From the NCBI GenBank assembly GCA_002633005.1, contig NMRA01000021.1:574388-638387 (forward strand): 64,000 nt of DNA, given 5' to 3'. The notes under the pieces were generated by a model. It was not told the origin of the DNA. It was given only the letters and a program-made list of their open reading frames with translations, and ran no database searches. The position numbers and the translations under genes were made by a program. Source of the DNA: Phoronis australis (taxonomy: Eukaryota; Phoronida; Phoronidae). Below, one piece after another: positions 51,720 to 63,246 of this stretch; position 1 is the stretch's first letter, and every line of letters starts with the position of its first letter.

Positions 51720-52180
51720 CTATTACGGATGATATGCAGGGACCAAGGGGGCACCGTACAGCGCCTCGCCCCGCGCGCCAGTGCAGAGCCCAACTTTACC
51801 ACGGCGGACCACGACGACGTTTCGCCGAACGTACACTGTATAGAGCCGACCTCGACTCCGGCCAAGACGGAAACCTGGCACTCGACCCCGCTACGTTACG
51901 TCTTGTTATATTTTCAAAGCTCATTGAGAAAGCGACACAGGTGTCTAATAAACGATACATTTCTGGGGACTTAGAAATTTTCGCACATACGTAGCTACAA
52001 ATCTGCAGGGGGGCTGCAGCGCTTCAGTCCCGACAGCGCAAAGCTTACACAAGCAGGCGTTTCGTCGAGCGCAGAGTCGGTGGCGACCCCGGCCTCAGTG
52101 GCACACAATCCCGCTACATTTGCTTACCTTTGTTATATTTTCAAAGCACCTTTGCGACACATTTCTGGATTCAATTCAAG
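51720..52180 (+). repeat. Two diverged direct repeat units
   Basis: CGTTTCGCCGAACG ... GACCCCGCTACGTTACG ... TTGTTATATTTTCAAAGC (51820-51920) recurs as CGTTTCGTCGAGCG ... AATCCCGCTACATTTGC ... TTGTTATATTTTCAAAGC (52060-52147). The frames across the first unit are not kept in the second, so I do not call a gene. Confidence 0.5.
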
Positions 52181-52196
52181 GTTTCTGAAAGGGACA

Positions 52197-53640
52197 CAAA
52201 CATGTGGTGAATTTCTCGCTTACACTGGTCATCGCTCTGATTCCCTAAACCCCAGACAACTTTTATTATGCCTATCCAGCATGCCCTTTGTATTGATGTA
52301 GATCTAAGCTCATGAAGTGGAAAGGTAATCGCTAGCACTACTGTCTTAACCATGGTGGTCGTTATTTCACCCAAATTGTTTTTCTCTGGCATTTGCACAG
52401 AGTTAAACCTTGCAATATGGAGAGCAGTTTTAACTTGGTACATTTTAAATATTAGAAAAAGACTAAAAAGTTAATTGGTGTTGATCTTGACAAAGGGCCA
52501 CTTCCTAATGGAACGTTGGTTTTAAATATGTTTCATACCCGTTTTCATTACTTTATTTTAATACTCCTGTCTACTTGTTTTTTTTTCTTACCGGTTAGGG
52601 TTGCTATCTTTTTATTTTGTGATTAATTGAAGTATCAAAACAACTTAGAAGTCAGTTAATTGTGAACCCATCCCTGAATTTTCCCGATTACAGCTTCACC
52701 AAAGATGTCACAGCGAACAAGTACACGTGATATTAGTTCAAGTTCAATCTTTATTAAAACTCAAATCATAAAATATATACAAACGTGCAAACACGGTGAT
52801 AGCCAAACTGAAAATTTTAACCTCTGGAAAAATTTTGGTTGTAGTAACTACATAACTATTCTAGCTTTTCCTAAGTCATAAGAATTAAATCACAGCTCAT
52901 GCCCACCGACCATCCTCATCCATTGCTTGCACTCTCTCGTTGACTGCAAAGGTAGCCATCTTAGTTCCCCTCACAGGCGTTCCATTACAACTACTATCGA
53001 AATTTGCGCATTTCCGCGAATAGCAGTTTTCCGGTTAGTGTAATACTCCTGGAGTAAATTGGTAGCCTTCGGAATGCACTGGGCCATAGGCGATGTTTTA
53101 AAACTTATTGACATCTAATAGAGTCTCTGTGTGTTGTTTATAGCTGTTTCAATGTAGCCTAGTTGTATATTAAAAGAATAATCCACGTTATATTGTTAAC
53201 CATGATCAGCGTTTGTAAATCACCGACTATATCAATACGCACAGTCATTTATCTTCAATCGTACCCAATATTTGTAGTTTTTAGCTTGATAATTCATCGA
53301 TTTTTAAAAATCGAAAACCACACTTGGTTGTTTATTCTATCTGAATGCAGCTGTGGTGTTTGTTTTTAACGAAAACTGTTGGTTAATGCGTTTTGAAAAT
53401 TGGCCAGTATGTACATGTACAGGCAGAGGTGTTTACTACAGTTAAAGGTCGGGTAATATACAGTTGGGTATGCTCGCTTCGGACAATGCGATCATCGCAA
53501 CTGAGTCCGACTCTGGCGCTGCGCTCTCTTTGATCCCGGTAAAAGCCGTTCAAAAGGACGTGTGGTAAAAAGTCACGCATATCTTTAGAAATGTGTGACT
53601 CGTGTAAGCGTATTATTCACGGCATGAAAGTCTCTAAGAG
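52197..53640 (+). repeat. RA repeat, long copy 2
   Basis: Colinear with 37180-38635 from GGTGAATTTCTCGCTTACAC to CACGCATATCTTTAGAAATG and TATTCACGGCATG. It also has the tRNA-like stretch near its end (GCTCGCTTCGGACAATG and GAGTCCGACTCTG at 53473-53517). Confidence 0.8.
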
Positions 53641-54039
53641 ACTTTCCACCTCACATTTTCTTTGTTTCTGAGGTTTCAGTTAGGTAATATGAAATGAATA
53701 TAATAAAATCGAACAAAATAAGCGATTTTTATGCCAAGTACTCGCGAATTTTGCAATTTTGAAGAAAGTTAGTTTTTTCCACTAAGTTTCACGTCAAATG
53801 ATGTAATGGGTGGAACACGTCTGGTCACATGACAATACAATGGTGGAACACAGAAGGTAAGAAGTCGAGGACGATTTTGAGCGAGAACTGGACAATTATT
53901 ATGCAGACAGAGAGAAGAGTGGACACGGGCATCACACCCAATTATATACTTGAGGAATCAGACAATGAATCGACGGAACTTATTCGTTCGTCGGCTTTGA
54001 GGCCCATAGTGAACTCGACCGACTTGCCAACTCAATAGG

Positions 54040-54660
54040 ATTTCCAAGAGGAATTCCTATAGGATTTCCTATTGGATCCTATAGGAAATCCAATAGGATC
54101 CTACAAGAATCCTTTATGATAGGAAACCCTATATGAATTCTTATAAGACTTTAAGATATAGTAAGCAGTTCAATAAGATTTTATAGGAAGTTCAATAGGA
54201 TTCTATAATAGTAAATTTAGCATCCTATAGGAAGTTCAGTAGGATTCTATAGGAAGTTCGTGTAGAATTCTACTGAACTTCTTATGGAATCCTATTGAAT
54301 TTCAATGGGATTCTAAGGGGAGTTTAATAGAATTCTACATGAAGTTTAATAGGAACCTAAAGGAAGTTCAATAGGATCGTATAGGATTTTCTACTGGATC
54401 CTATAGCATCTCCTATAGGATTTCCTATAGGATCCTATAGAAATCCTTTAGGATATCCCATAGGAAGTCCTATAGGAATTCTTATAAATCTTTAAGAAAT
54501 CCAATACGCAATTGATTAGGATTTTATAGGAAGTTCAATAGGAATGTATGGAGCAATTAACAAACATGTATTAAGACTCGCCTGATTATTAAAATTTAGG
54601 AATTCCTATAGGAAATCTTGATCCTATAGGAATCCTATAGGATCCTATTGTACATTTTCG
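54040..54660. repeat. Array of CCTATAGGA palindromes
   Basis: About 600 bp consists largely of overlapping short palindromes: CCTATAGGA, GGATCCTATAGGAA, AATTCCTATAGGA, GGATTTCCTATAGG and their variants, with AGTTCAATAGGATT spacers in the middle. The unit is about 10-25 bp and irregular. A less repetitive gap lies near 54545-54590 before the last cluster. Confidence 0.9.
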
Positions 54661-55144
54661 TATGGGACACTTAAAGTGCCCCAGCGGCGAGAAATGCTGC
54701 AGACATATGTCAGCCACAGCCAACTGAACCAAGGGGTGGTCAATAATCAAAACTGGGTCACTGATCGTATTCATTATTGCCATGGAATGAGCACGGCACG
54801 GCTCTTAACATAATCCCTGTACGCCAGCCCGCAGTCGCACTCGATCTGGGCCGAGGTCGAGGGCCTGGCATCTCTCGCCCCAGAATGGAAGCAGGTTCCA
54901 AAAATTTGCAACTACACTTTCAATGTGGCGAGTCCTTCATCGTAACGTCGCTTTTGTGTTTGTTAAAAACATGATCCTTGAAATGTGCCGCACAATTAAA
55001 GGAGAATGCCATGCGATTTAATTAGTCTTTTTTGCCGTCTTAATCGGTCTATATCCACATCGCCTCGCATGCGGTCGACCTTACCTTGCCAAGAGGTGTC
55101 GCGTTAACCTGTGAGGAAGGTGAGAAACGACGCTAGCGACGTCA

Positions 55145-55378
55145 ATGGTTCATATGCAGAGTGAATGCCGCTATGTTGCGGTGCATTGTTCCCGCTTGTC
55201 CGAACTAAGCAGCTGCGAGAAAAGCGGGTATATCGTTTTTTTACTTCCTCGAGAGTCCGAAATGCTTAGAAAGTGGCTCGTGGTAGTGAAGAATGAAATG
55301 TACGCTGTAAATAGCAAGTATGAGGCCGAGAAACATCTCCGTGTCTGCGGCCTGCAGACGTCGACGGACAGTGCCTGA
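55145..55378 (+). pseudogene. Degenerate THAP-like zinc-finger frame
   Basis: This is a 77-codon ATG frame. Its spacing suggests a THAP domain: CRYVAVHC near the start (the C-x(2-4)-C pair in altered spacing), FLLPRE in the place of the FPK/FP block, RKWLVVVKNE for the KW helix, and RVCGLQ where THAP domains have VCxxHF. The zinc-binding His and AVPTIF-type tail are missing. It may be a decayed THAP transposase exon or a chance resemblance. Confidence 0.3.
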
Positions 55379-56015
55379 CGAATGCCGGCTTACCAAATAA
55401 CTCCATACGTTCCGTTGTCTGAGCTTGTTCACGGCGCCTCTCTAGTATTTCTTCATCATTGTATTCCTGTTCGACGATAGCCTGTAAAACTTAACGATCT
55501 ACCTGCGAAGTCGGGACTGATGAGCTCTAGCTCGTCCTAAGTCGGGATTGCGAGTGGGCCATGTTGGCGTTTATTACTGAGCGTTCTGTTTCAAAATGAA
55601 TTATTCTCACCCTAACCAATACTTAAATAAAACTGAAACGAAGTCTGTCTCATTAGACGCAATTTGTAATGTCTTTGGAGAGTTCGTAAGTGCAAATGAT
55701 TTTAGAAGCCAGCAATGAATAAATCACTGCGTTACCGGATTTAGGTGCAAGTAAAACTAATTGACGGGACACCTAGGCCGTGTGAGCTCATTCTAATTTA
55801 GTGTTTGCTGGCAGAAACTGTTGTGAAACAACTCGATTTCCATCTCACGGCCAGGCGTTAGGGGAATTTATTTACATTTACATTATTAAAATAATGATTG
55901 TCAATGTACAACTTTTGCCCTGACGGTGCTGTGGCCAAAGCGGAACCTGAATTCGCGGCCCCCGACGAGTAAGTAGTTTTGCAGTTTCGTGGCTAATTCA
56001 CCAAAATAATCAGGT

Positions 56016-56645
56016 GCACATTACTTTGGCTCACTAGTATAGTATTTTTTGACTGTAAGTTTAGTTTCCACTGAACTTTGGCTGGTTCATGTTCGTGATA
56101 TCTGATCAGTTTCCGAGCCACTGGCGGGTGAGGATAACGAGTCAATCCGGCCGGCCGCGACGGGCCTGATCGGGCTTCGAGCCACTGGCCAGGATAACAA
56201 GCGTTTTATGTTTAGAACTCAAAAAATCACAAGTCTGAACAACACAGGTCTAGGTTCTCCTGTCTGTATCTCACGGAAAATACTTCGAAATTATCTCCGA
56301 ACAGACCCCAAACTTTTGCTACGCACCTTATTGGCCTGCCGAACTTTGTAGGCTACGGTGTGTCCAAATACCTATAAATCTGTAAGAGCGAAATAAAACA
56401 ACACGTTTTTATAAGAACTCGGTGTATTTTTAAGGGTTTTACATCGAAGTTTGATGATTTATTGGTGTTTAACGATGACTTCAAGCGATAAGCTGATACC
56501 AGTAACCCGTGTTGTGGACTGCTGAACAGACTGCGTGTGAAACCGATGAAGTCATTGGATAATTTCAACACCTCCGTCTGCCGTCAGGTGTCAGGTAACT
56601 CAACCGTACTAAATTATGTTGTTTTTGGGGTGGCATGCTCCTTTA
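56016..56645 (-). repeat. Dispersed repeat, copy 1 of an inverted pair
   Basis: This is the reverse complement of 61064-61745 over almost its full length. Shared landmarks are GCACATTACTTTGGCTCACT, CTGAACTTTGGCTGGTT, GGCCAGGATAACAAGCG-type sequence, TTATCTCCGAACAGACCCC, AATTTTTGATG-type spacers and the terminal GGCATGCTCCTTTAA. The element end next to TTAA resembles TTAA-targeting DNA transposons, but no transposase is present. Confidence 0.75.
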
Positions 56646-56999
56646 AGTGGGGCATTCCGCACTCTCATGCAGCGCACAAACCGCAACTTTGATGTATTAA
56701 GGAAATTTGACAAAGAGACGTTCTCAGTCAAGTTGCTGTTATACAGCCTCAACAAACGCACCTTTTCATGTCTAAAAAGGCCGCCTCTACGCGGACTTTC
56801 CTCAGTACTGGGCGAAGACGTTCTTCCACCCATTAGTACAACCCCCATAAAAGAATTTTGTTTTTAATTTTTGGGTTGTGTCTTAGCAACATGTATACTA
56901 AAGACTATTGAATCTCACTCTTAAGATGTATTAATAAAATTCTTTTTGAGACACAGCTAGGGTGGCATGGCTACATTTTATTTTTAACTTGGATACGTC

Positions 57000-59390
57000 A
57001 GTCATGACGTGCATGCGAATCAGGGAAAGCAATCAATCCAGTTTTGGAGAACAAAAATTCATTACTCAATACTACTACAAACTTAAAACACCAAGGAACT
57101 GCGAAGACAACCTTTCCAAGAAATGAGTTTAATTTTATTTTTTCAAGAGTTTTTAAAACGTTTTTTCTATCTACGGTTTGTGTGTACGAATTTCATCAAT
57201 GTCTTTGAGAGTTATTTTAGATATGAAAAAATCGTCTGAGTGTACTTTACTATTTGGGGATCGGATTTTAGAGTTTTTCCAACTTCAGGCAGCAATTTAA
57301 TTCTGCTCACTGAATTATCACCAATTCTTACAAGATTAGCTTTTGATTATCAAAAATCATCCATGACTATCGATATTCGTAGATACATAAACAAGTAAAT
57401 CAGAAATCAACGAATTTGGTAATCAAATAGGAATGTTATGCGCAATTTCCGCATGCAAGCTCACACTTTTGACAGGTAATCGGGGGAATATGGCAGATGG
57501 GATATTTGTACTAAGGTGTATTTTCAGAGGTTCCTATAACGGTTCAAGATGTAAACTTGAACTCCACTGACAAAAAAAACCGTTGAAATCTTTGTTTATG
57601 ATTGTGAGAGTTCCTTGAGTACCCCTTTTGACATGTACACGATCATTAGAAATAGTAGCCTAGACAGCAGTGTCTTCCACAAGTGAGAATGCCTTACAAA
57701 CAACTCATAGTAACCATCTTCAAAAGAGATACTATTCTTGTGATACTACGGGAAACAGTTATTTTATAACTAACCATCGGAAATAGTCCTTTTGTGTAAT
57801 TCATAAGTAATGGTCTTCAGGTTCTTCAAAATCCCACCCTTTCGATAGCGGCAATCCTACTGTATTTTGTCAAAATTTTGGTTGTTTAGGTCGAATGGCT
57901 GTGCTGTGCAAGAATGTTTTGTGTTTTTTTGATGAATTTTGACTCTCAACCTCCCTCTTGAATACTTGGCAGTGTCGTATTTACATACAGGGGTTAGTGC
58001 CCTATTCTGTTATGGTTATGGCCATGGAATTAGAATGTCTATATATGTAGCACGCTATTCTATATTGATGGCCATGACCATGGATATAGAGTGTCTATAA
58101 TATATATTTAGTGCACTATTCTATATTATGGTCATGACCACGGATTTAGATTGTCTATATTTATGTAGCGAGTTACGTAAATTAGTATAACCAAAAAATA
58201 GGAAATAGAGCCCGTACTTCGTCTAACACGTGGGTGAGACGAACTCTTTATAGAATATTTGTTCTTTTTGGATTTGATATGTGTTACACCTTGAAGCTTG
58301 TAATGCACCAAGGCCAGTCAATGAATGTATATTGTGTTTATTGAAATAGCTTTAGGCAATCATTAGTTTTAGAAGAATTATTGAAGTTTGACTTGTGACA
58401 ATATTGCGTAGCGTTTTAAGACACATGTTCATATTGACGTCATTCAGCATTTAATTCTAAAATTCAATGCGCCAACTCCACGGATACTTGTCAAGTTTGA
58501 TATATGTAACCCCCTCTTGTTGCAACACCTAACTACATATGGTTTCTAGAACGTTCTAATGTTTCAATCCATGTTTAGCAACTATAGGAGACGAAACGTG
58601 CTATAATTACAGAAATTCATAAGCAGTAATAGAATGGCTGCAAGACGGGATTGAACTGGAACCCTCTGGTACAACACTTCGGGGCGGCAGGTGGCACCAG
58701 TGAATTATTGATTAAAATGCGTTTGCCTGACTTACTTGAATGAATCTATGTAATATTTATGATGCTAAAATGTTTAGTGCCGATCACCACGAATTGTTGT
58801 GTCGCCTCTCCCTCCCCCCTCCTTCCCTCCGGAAAGGGTTCCGCACGAGACAAATCTCCATTTCTCCATCATAGCTACATGTACGCCCCTCAAGATGTAC
58901 ACAGAAGTCCGTGCCCTGACTTTTGCATACTTCTGTATGCATTATACATTGCTCCTTGCTAGTTCAAAGGCTTAGTTTTGTCCCTTATATTTACCGTCAA
59001 TCTTAAAGAAGTTGTACGTAACAAAATAGACGCTGTACTGTTCATCTTCTTCACTGTCTTACTCACATTTTCAAAACATAGAATAAGTAGTGCTTGTGTA
59101 AAAATCTTACACCTCCATTTTGGTTGATATGAATTTTGATGAGACTGATCATCGTTCAAATATATCAGTTTGATCATCGTTTGCAGCATTATTCGTAGAA
59201 TCGTTTTTGGTCAGGGACAAGAATTCGTATAAATTACTAGGGCTGGTGAAAAAACTTAGATCTTATATTACACCATTCGTTAATATTAATTCTTATCAAC
59301 ATCTTATAACATGTCACACCATTCTTAGAAACAGTGGAAATTAATCCTTTTAAAAGAATCATTTGTAATAAATTTAATGGACCATAATTG
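57000..59390. other. Spacer between the inverted repeats
   Basis: AT-rich unique sequence with a short tandem repeat at 58000-58170. No exon or transposase frame is seen. Confidence 0.4.
58000..58170 (+). repeat. Three imperfect 58-bp units
   Basis: Each unit contains CTATTCTATATTGATGGCCATGACCATGGATATAGAGTGTCTATA-like sequence in degenerate form, with palindromic GGCCATGACCATGG or TGGTCATGACCA at its centre. Confidence 0.7.
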
Positions 59391-59394
59391 ATTG

Positions 59395-59465
59395 TGTACA
59401 CCTGTCGTGCACGCGCAGATATAGTGCCTGTGTACACTTGTCCTGCACGCGCAGGTATACATGTA
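59395..59465 (+). repeat. Short direct repeat with CACGCGCAG boxes
   Basis: TGTACACCTGTCGTGCACGC is followed about 38 bp later by TGTACACTTGTCCTGCACGC, each ending in GCAG(A/G)TATA. No other copies were seen. Confidence 0.6.
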
Positions 59466-60289
59466 TATAGAGGGACAAAGGGACATTTACCCCGAACTGC
59501 TCCACCGAGAGAGGGCACCGTCTGAAATGGGACACCATAAGATGAAAGGCTAAACATCATTAAGCTTGGAAAAAAGTGACAGTGGTGTGGTCCCAAAACG
59601 ATGCAGGGAGTTACTTCCTTCAATATGAGAGCACGATTTTACAATAAACAGGAAAATAGAGGTAATCGATTCCAACATTGGGCCCTCTCTCCGTGAGCGG
59701 TCCCGTAAGAACTTGTCTATAAAACACAAAAAGGTGGCCACTTGAATGTCATCACTGGCCTCCTTCAAGGGCGATCTCCCTAAATATGAAAATACATGTA
59801 TTTCCAAATATCAGGAAATGCGCAGCGACTGATATTATCTGTCAGGTCATCAATTTTTCTCAAGTGATATACAGTTTCGAGAAAAAAATAAAGCGAAAGT
59901 TGTCTCCGTTATCCCTTGTCAGAGAGGGGCCTCTGGAAAAATACAGTTTTGCATTCGCAAAATTGACATATTGAATTTAGAGATCCAGTAAATTAGTACG
60001 CTCCGCAAAAGCTTCGCTTTACAAAACGATTTTTCGAAATATATGTGCGCGTTTAGACGACCTGTGCTGCAAAAGCGAAGATCATAACGACAGTTTCCTG
60101 GCCAGGGTCCTTAAAATGTAAACCATGCAGTGATGCAGATTTGCTAAATGTTCTGTTGAATTTTCTCTTTTTCGCAGTCTTTCTTTTCTCGACTGCCCCC
60201 GGCACTATGTCGGTTGCCACGGTTTAACCCATAATGAAATTTTTGGGGGGCTTGTGCCCCCCGTCCCCCCGCTTCCTACGGCCCTGGTT

Positions 60290-60419
60290 CGTCAAATCGA
60301 CGTTGCAGATCAAGGAAAAAACATTCTTTCCTAAAACAGCCGCGGACTGGAATAGCTTGCCGGGCTATATTACATCGACCCCATCTCATGACATTTTTGT
60401 CATCAAGTCTGAAGAGTGA
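60290..60419 (+). pseudogene. LINE ORF2 C-terminal remnant
   Basis: The frame ends at TGA 60417-60419. It has the block TFFPKTAADWNSLPGYI and a TSTPSHDIF tail, the usual C-terminus after the reverse transcriptase in LINE ORF2 proteins. Nothing upstream is recognisable, so it is a short 3' piece, separate from the one at 479-652. Confidence 0.55.
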
Positions 60420-61063
60420 AGTAACATAGTGTATTCGGGTGCCTCCATCTGGGCATCCGCTTACTGTCAGTGCACTTAACGACCTAGCCGTATTTCGATC
60501 TCTGAGGTGACGTCCACTCTATTTTTAAACACGTTATAGTTGTTTTAGTCTTCAATTGTTATGCATTGAAATAATACTCTGGAGAGAGTATGGTCACTTG
60601 AACCAATTCAGACCAAGAAGAAAAGCTGTTAACGCCTACTCAATACATGTCGCATTTCCACATTGTCTGGATCGACAGGAGAAATAATAATTGGCATATC
60701 GTTCCACCAATGACTAAGCCATTATGGACTTCCCAAGTGCATGGATGTGTAGCTGAGCTGCCGCTGTCCTGACGCCAATATTTGTCGGTCTATGACACAA
60801 ATCTGATCACCAATATCTGCCTAATTATCCCGTCGCTTGAGTCCTAGTGTCGATAGCAGACGACGAAGAACTAAATTGATACCACTAAAAGCGATACCTA
60901 CGGAAGCTCAATAGTGCCATTTTGAAGTGAAGAAAAGTGGCCACCAGATAATTAAGTGGCGGCCGACACATAATTATCAGGCGACCTCCACGTACTTACA
61001 TTTATCTTCCGCCTTCACTTATTATCAGGCTGCCGCCAGATATCTGGCTAATTGTCGTTAAAG

Positions 61064-61745
61064 GAGCATGCCACCCAAAAAACAACCCAATTTGTATCAA
61101 TTTAGATCGAGTAGTTCTACTCCATAACGACACGTACGGTTGCGTCACCTGACACCTGACGGCAGACGGAGGTGTTGAAATTATCCAATGACGTCATCGG
61201 CTTCACACGCAGTCTGTTCAGCAGTTCACAACACTGGTTACTGGTGTCGGCTTATGGTTTGAAGTCATCGTTTAACACCAATAAATCATCAAACTTCACT
61301 GTAAAGCCCTTAAAAATACACCGAGTTCTTTTAAAAACGTGTTGTTTTATTTCGCTCTTACGAATCTATTGGTATTTGGACACACCGTAGCCTACAAAGT
61401 TCGGCATGCAGGCCAATAAGGTCTGTAGCAGGAGTTTGGGGTCCGTTCGGAGATAATTTCGAAGTATTTTCCGTGAGATACAGACAGGAGAACCTAGATC
61501 TGTGTTGTTTAGACTTGTGATTTTTTGAGTTCTAAACACAAAACGCTTGTTATCCTGGCCAGTGGCTCGGAGCCTGATCACTGAGGCCCGTCCCGGCCGG
61601 CCGGGATCATGTTGACTCGTCAGTCATCGATCCCGGCCAGTGGCTCGGAAACTGATCAGACATCACGAACATAAACCAGTCAAAGTTCAGTGGAAACCAG
61701 TCAAGAAAATACTATATTAGTGAGCCAAAGTACATGTAATGTGCT
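61064..61745 (+). repeat. Dispersed repeat, copy 2 of an inverted pair
   Basis: It starts TTAAAGGAGCATGCCACCC and ends near AAGTACATGTAATGTGC. It is the inverted partner of 56016-56645. The two arms are 4.4 kb apart and point toward each other with their TTAA ends inward. Confidence 0.75.
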
Positions 61746-61887
61746 TAAACGTAGAATTCTGAAGAAAATAATTGTTAAAGTGTTCAATAAAGTCTCAAGA
61801 TAAGAAAAAAGTTGTGCTTACAACATATTTTAACCCGCCAGAAAATGTTTGGTTCACCAAGTGACTTTGTAAAGCTAATAAAAAATC

Positions 61888-62690
61888 ATTCCAAGTTTAA
61901 GCAAGGGCGTGGCTTGTTTAAACTTGGAATTGGGTAGAAAACAATTGAGAATGCATTCAGAGGTAATACAAAATGCATTTATGACATACTTTAACTGGTC
62001 AGAGAATATTTGCTACACTACAGGATTTTTTGTATAGAAGAAATTGAATTATTCCAAGTTTAAGCAAGGGCGTGGCTTGCTTAAACTTGGAATTGGGTAC
62101 AAAAAACTACAAAATGCTTTCAGGGGTGTTTCAAAAGTAATAGAAAATGCATTTACAATGTATTAGAACCAGAGAAAGAATGTTTGGTTAACCATGTGAT
62201 TTTTTGTAAGGTGGAAACTGAATTATTCCAAGTTTAAGCGAGTCACGCCCTTGCTTAAACTTAGAATTGGGTAGAAAAAAGTGCGAATGCGCTCAGAAGT
62301 GTTCCAGAATTATTAGAAAATGCATTTAAAATGTCTTGCTACCAGTTACCAAATGTTTGGTTCACTATGGGATTTTTTGTAAAGCAGAAATTGAATTATT
62401 CCAGTTAATGCAAGGGCGTATCTTGCTTAAACGTTGAATGGGGTTAAAAATGTAAATGCGCTCGAAAGTATTCTAAAGGTAACAGAAAAAAGTATTTAAA
62501 ATGTATTGCAACCAGTCAGAGAATGGTTGGTTCACCACGTGAGTTTTTCTGAAGCAGAAATTGAGCTTTTTTAAGTTGAAGCGAGCCACGCCCTTTCTTA
62601 AACGTTTGGTTCACATCGCGAATTTTTAGAAAAGAAATTGAATTATTCCGAGTTTAAGCAACCAGTGTGGCTTGCTTAAACTCGGAACTG
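61888..62690. repeat. Six-fold array of hairpin-forming palindromes
   Basis: Palindromic cores lie at about 61888, 62051, 62224, 62395, 62565 and 62645, the first five spaced 163-173 bp apart. Core 2 has perfect 18-bp arms ATTCCAAGTTTAAGCAAG and CTTGCTTAAACTTGGAAT around GGCGTGG. Between cores the units share TGGTTCACxxxGTGATTTTT-like, AATAGAAAATGCATTTA and GTATTGCAACCAG sequence, so the whole is a diverged satellite with a hairpin in each unit. Confidence 0.9.
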
Positions 62691-63089
62691 CGATTCGGAA
62701 TGAGCTCAGAAGTGCTCGAAAGGTAATAGAAAAAACATTTAAAAAGTATTGCAGCCAGTTAGAGAATGTTTAATTCACCCCTTGATCTAACGTCAACCAG
62801 GCACTAATTTCAAACATTCAGCTTTATTTTTATGTATTGGAATAGGCAGCAACACAGAAATAATACGACTCAAATGACCACCGTAGCCGCCATAGGGCTA
62901 TGACCTTGAATGCCGGTGCATTACTGAGGGACATGTAATCACAATACAGTCCTTAAATGATTTTTTATTCCAGTCCCTCCGTACTAACCAGTGTTCATGA
63001 CCAGGCCACGGAAGCTTCATTTCGGTTCAGTAACGATTTCAGCCCAAGCGCCTTGCCCTGTGATTGTGTGCCAGGCAGCCGCTTAATTG

Positions 63090-63240
63090 ACCAAGTTCAC
63101 GCAAGATTCCAAGTTGACGTACGGAGTTTGTCAGTTTGCTTAATCTCAAGATCACTTGCTTGATCTTGGAATTCCATGTTGACGCAGCACTCACTTCCGC
63201 TTATTCTTGAGATTAAGCAGGATTCCAAGTTGAAGTACAA
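63090..63240 (+). repeat. TTCCAAGTT(C/G)ACG repeat cluster
   Basis: GATTCCAAGTTGACG, CTTAATCTCAAGATCA, ATTCCATGTTGACGC and GAGATTAAGCAGGATTCCAA follow each other, partly as inverted copies. They are related to motifs at 1895-2180 and 33050-33115. Confidence 0.55.
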
Positions 63241-63246
63241 CAGAGT

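Noticed and set aside
51554-51994. Overlapping frames on both strands
   Set aside because: GC-rich degenerate repeat; the duplicate unit at 52060-52147 does not preserve the frames.
58620-58710. AGTTCAATCCCG on the minus strand as a tRNA-derived element
   Set aside because: Only a B-box resemblance; the rest does not fold and no second copy was seen.
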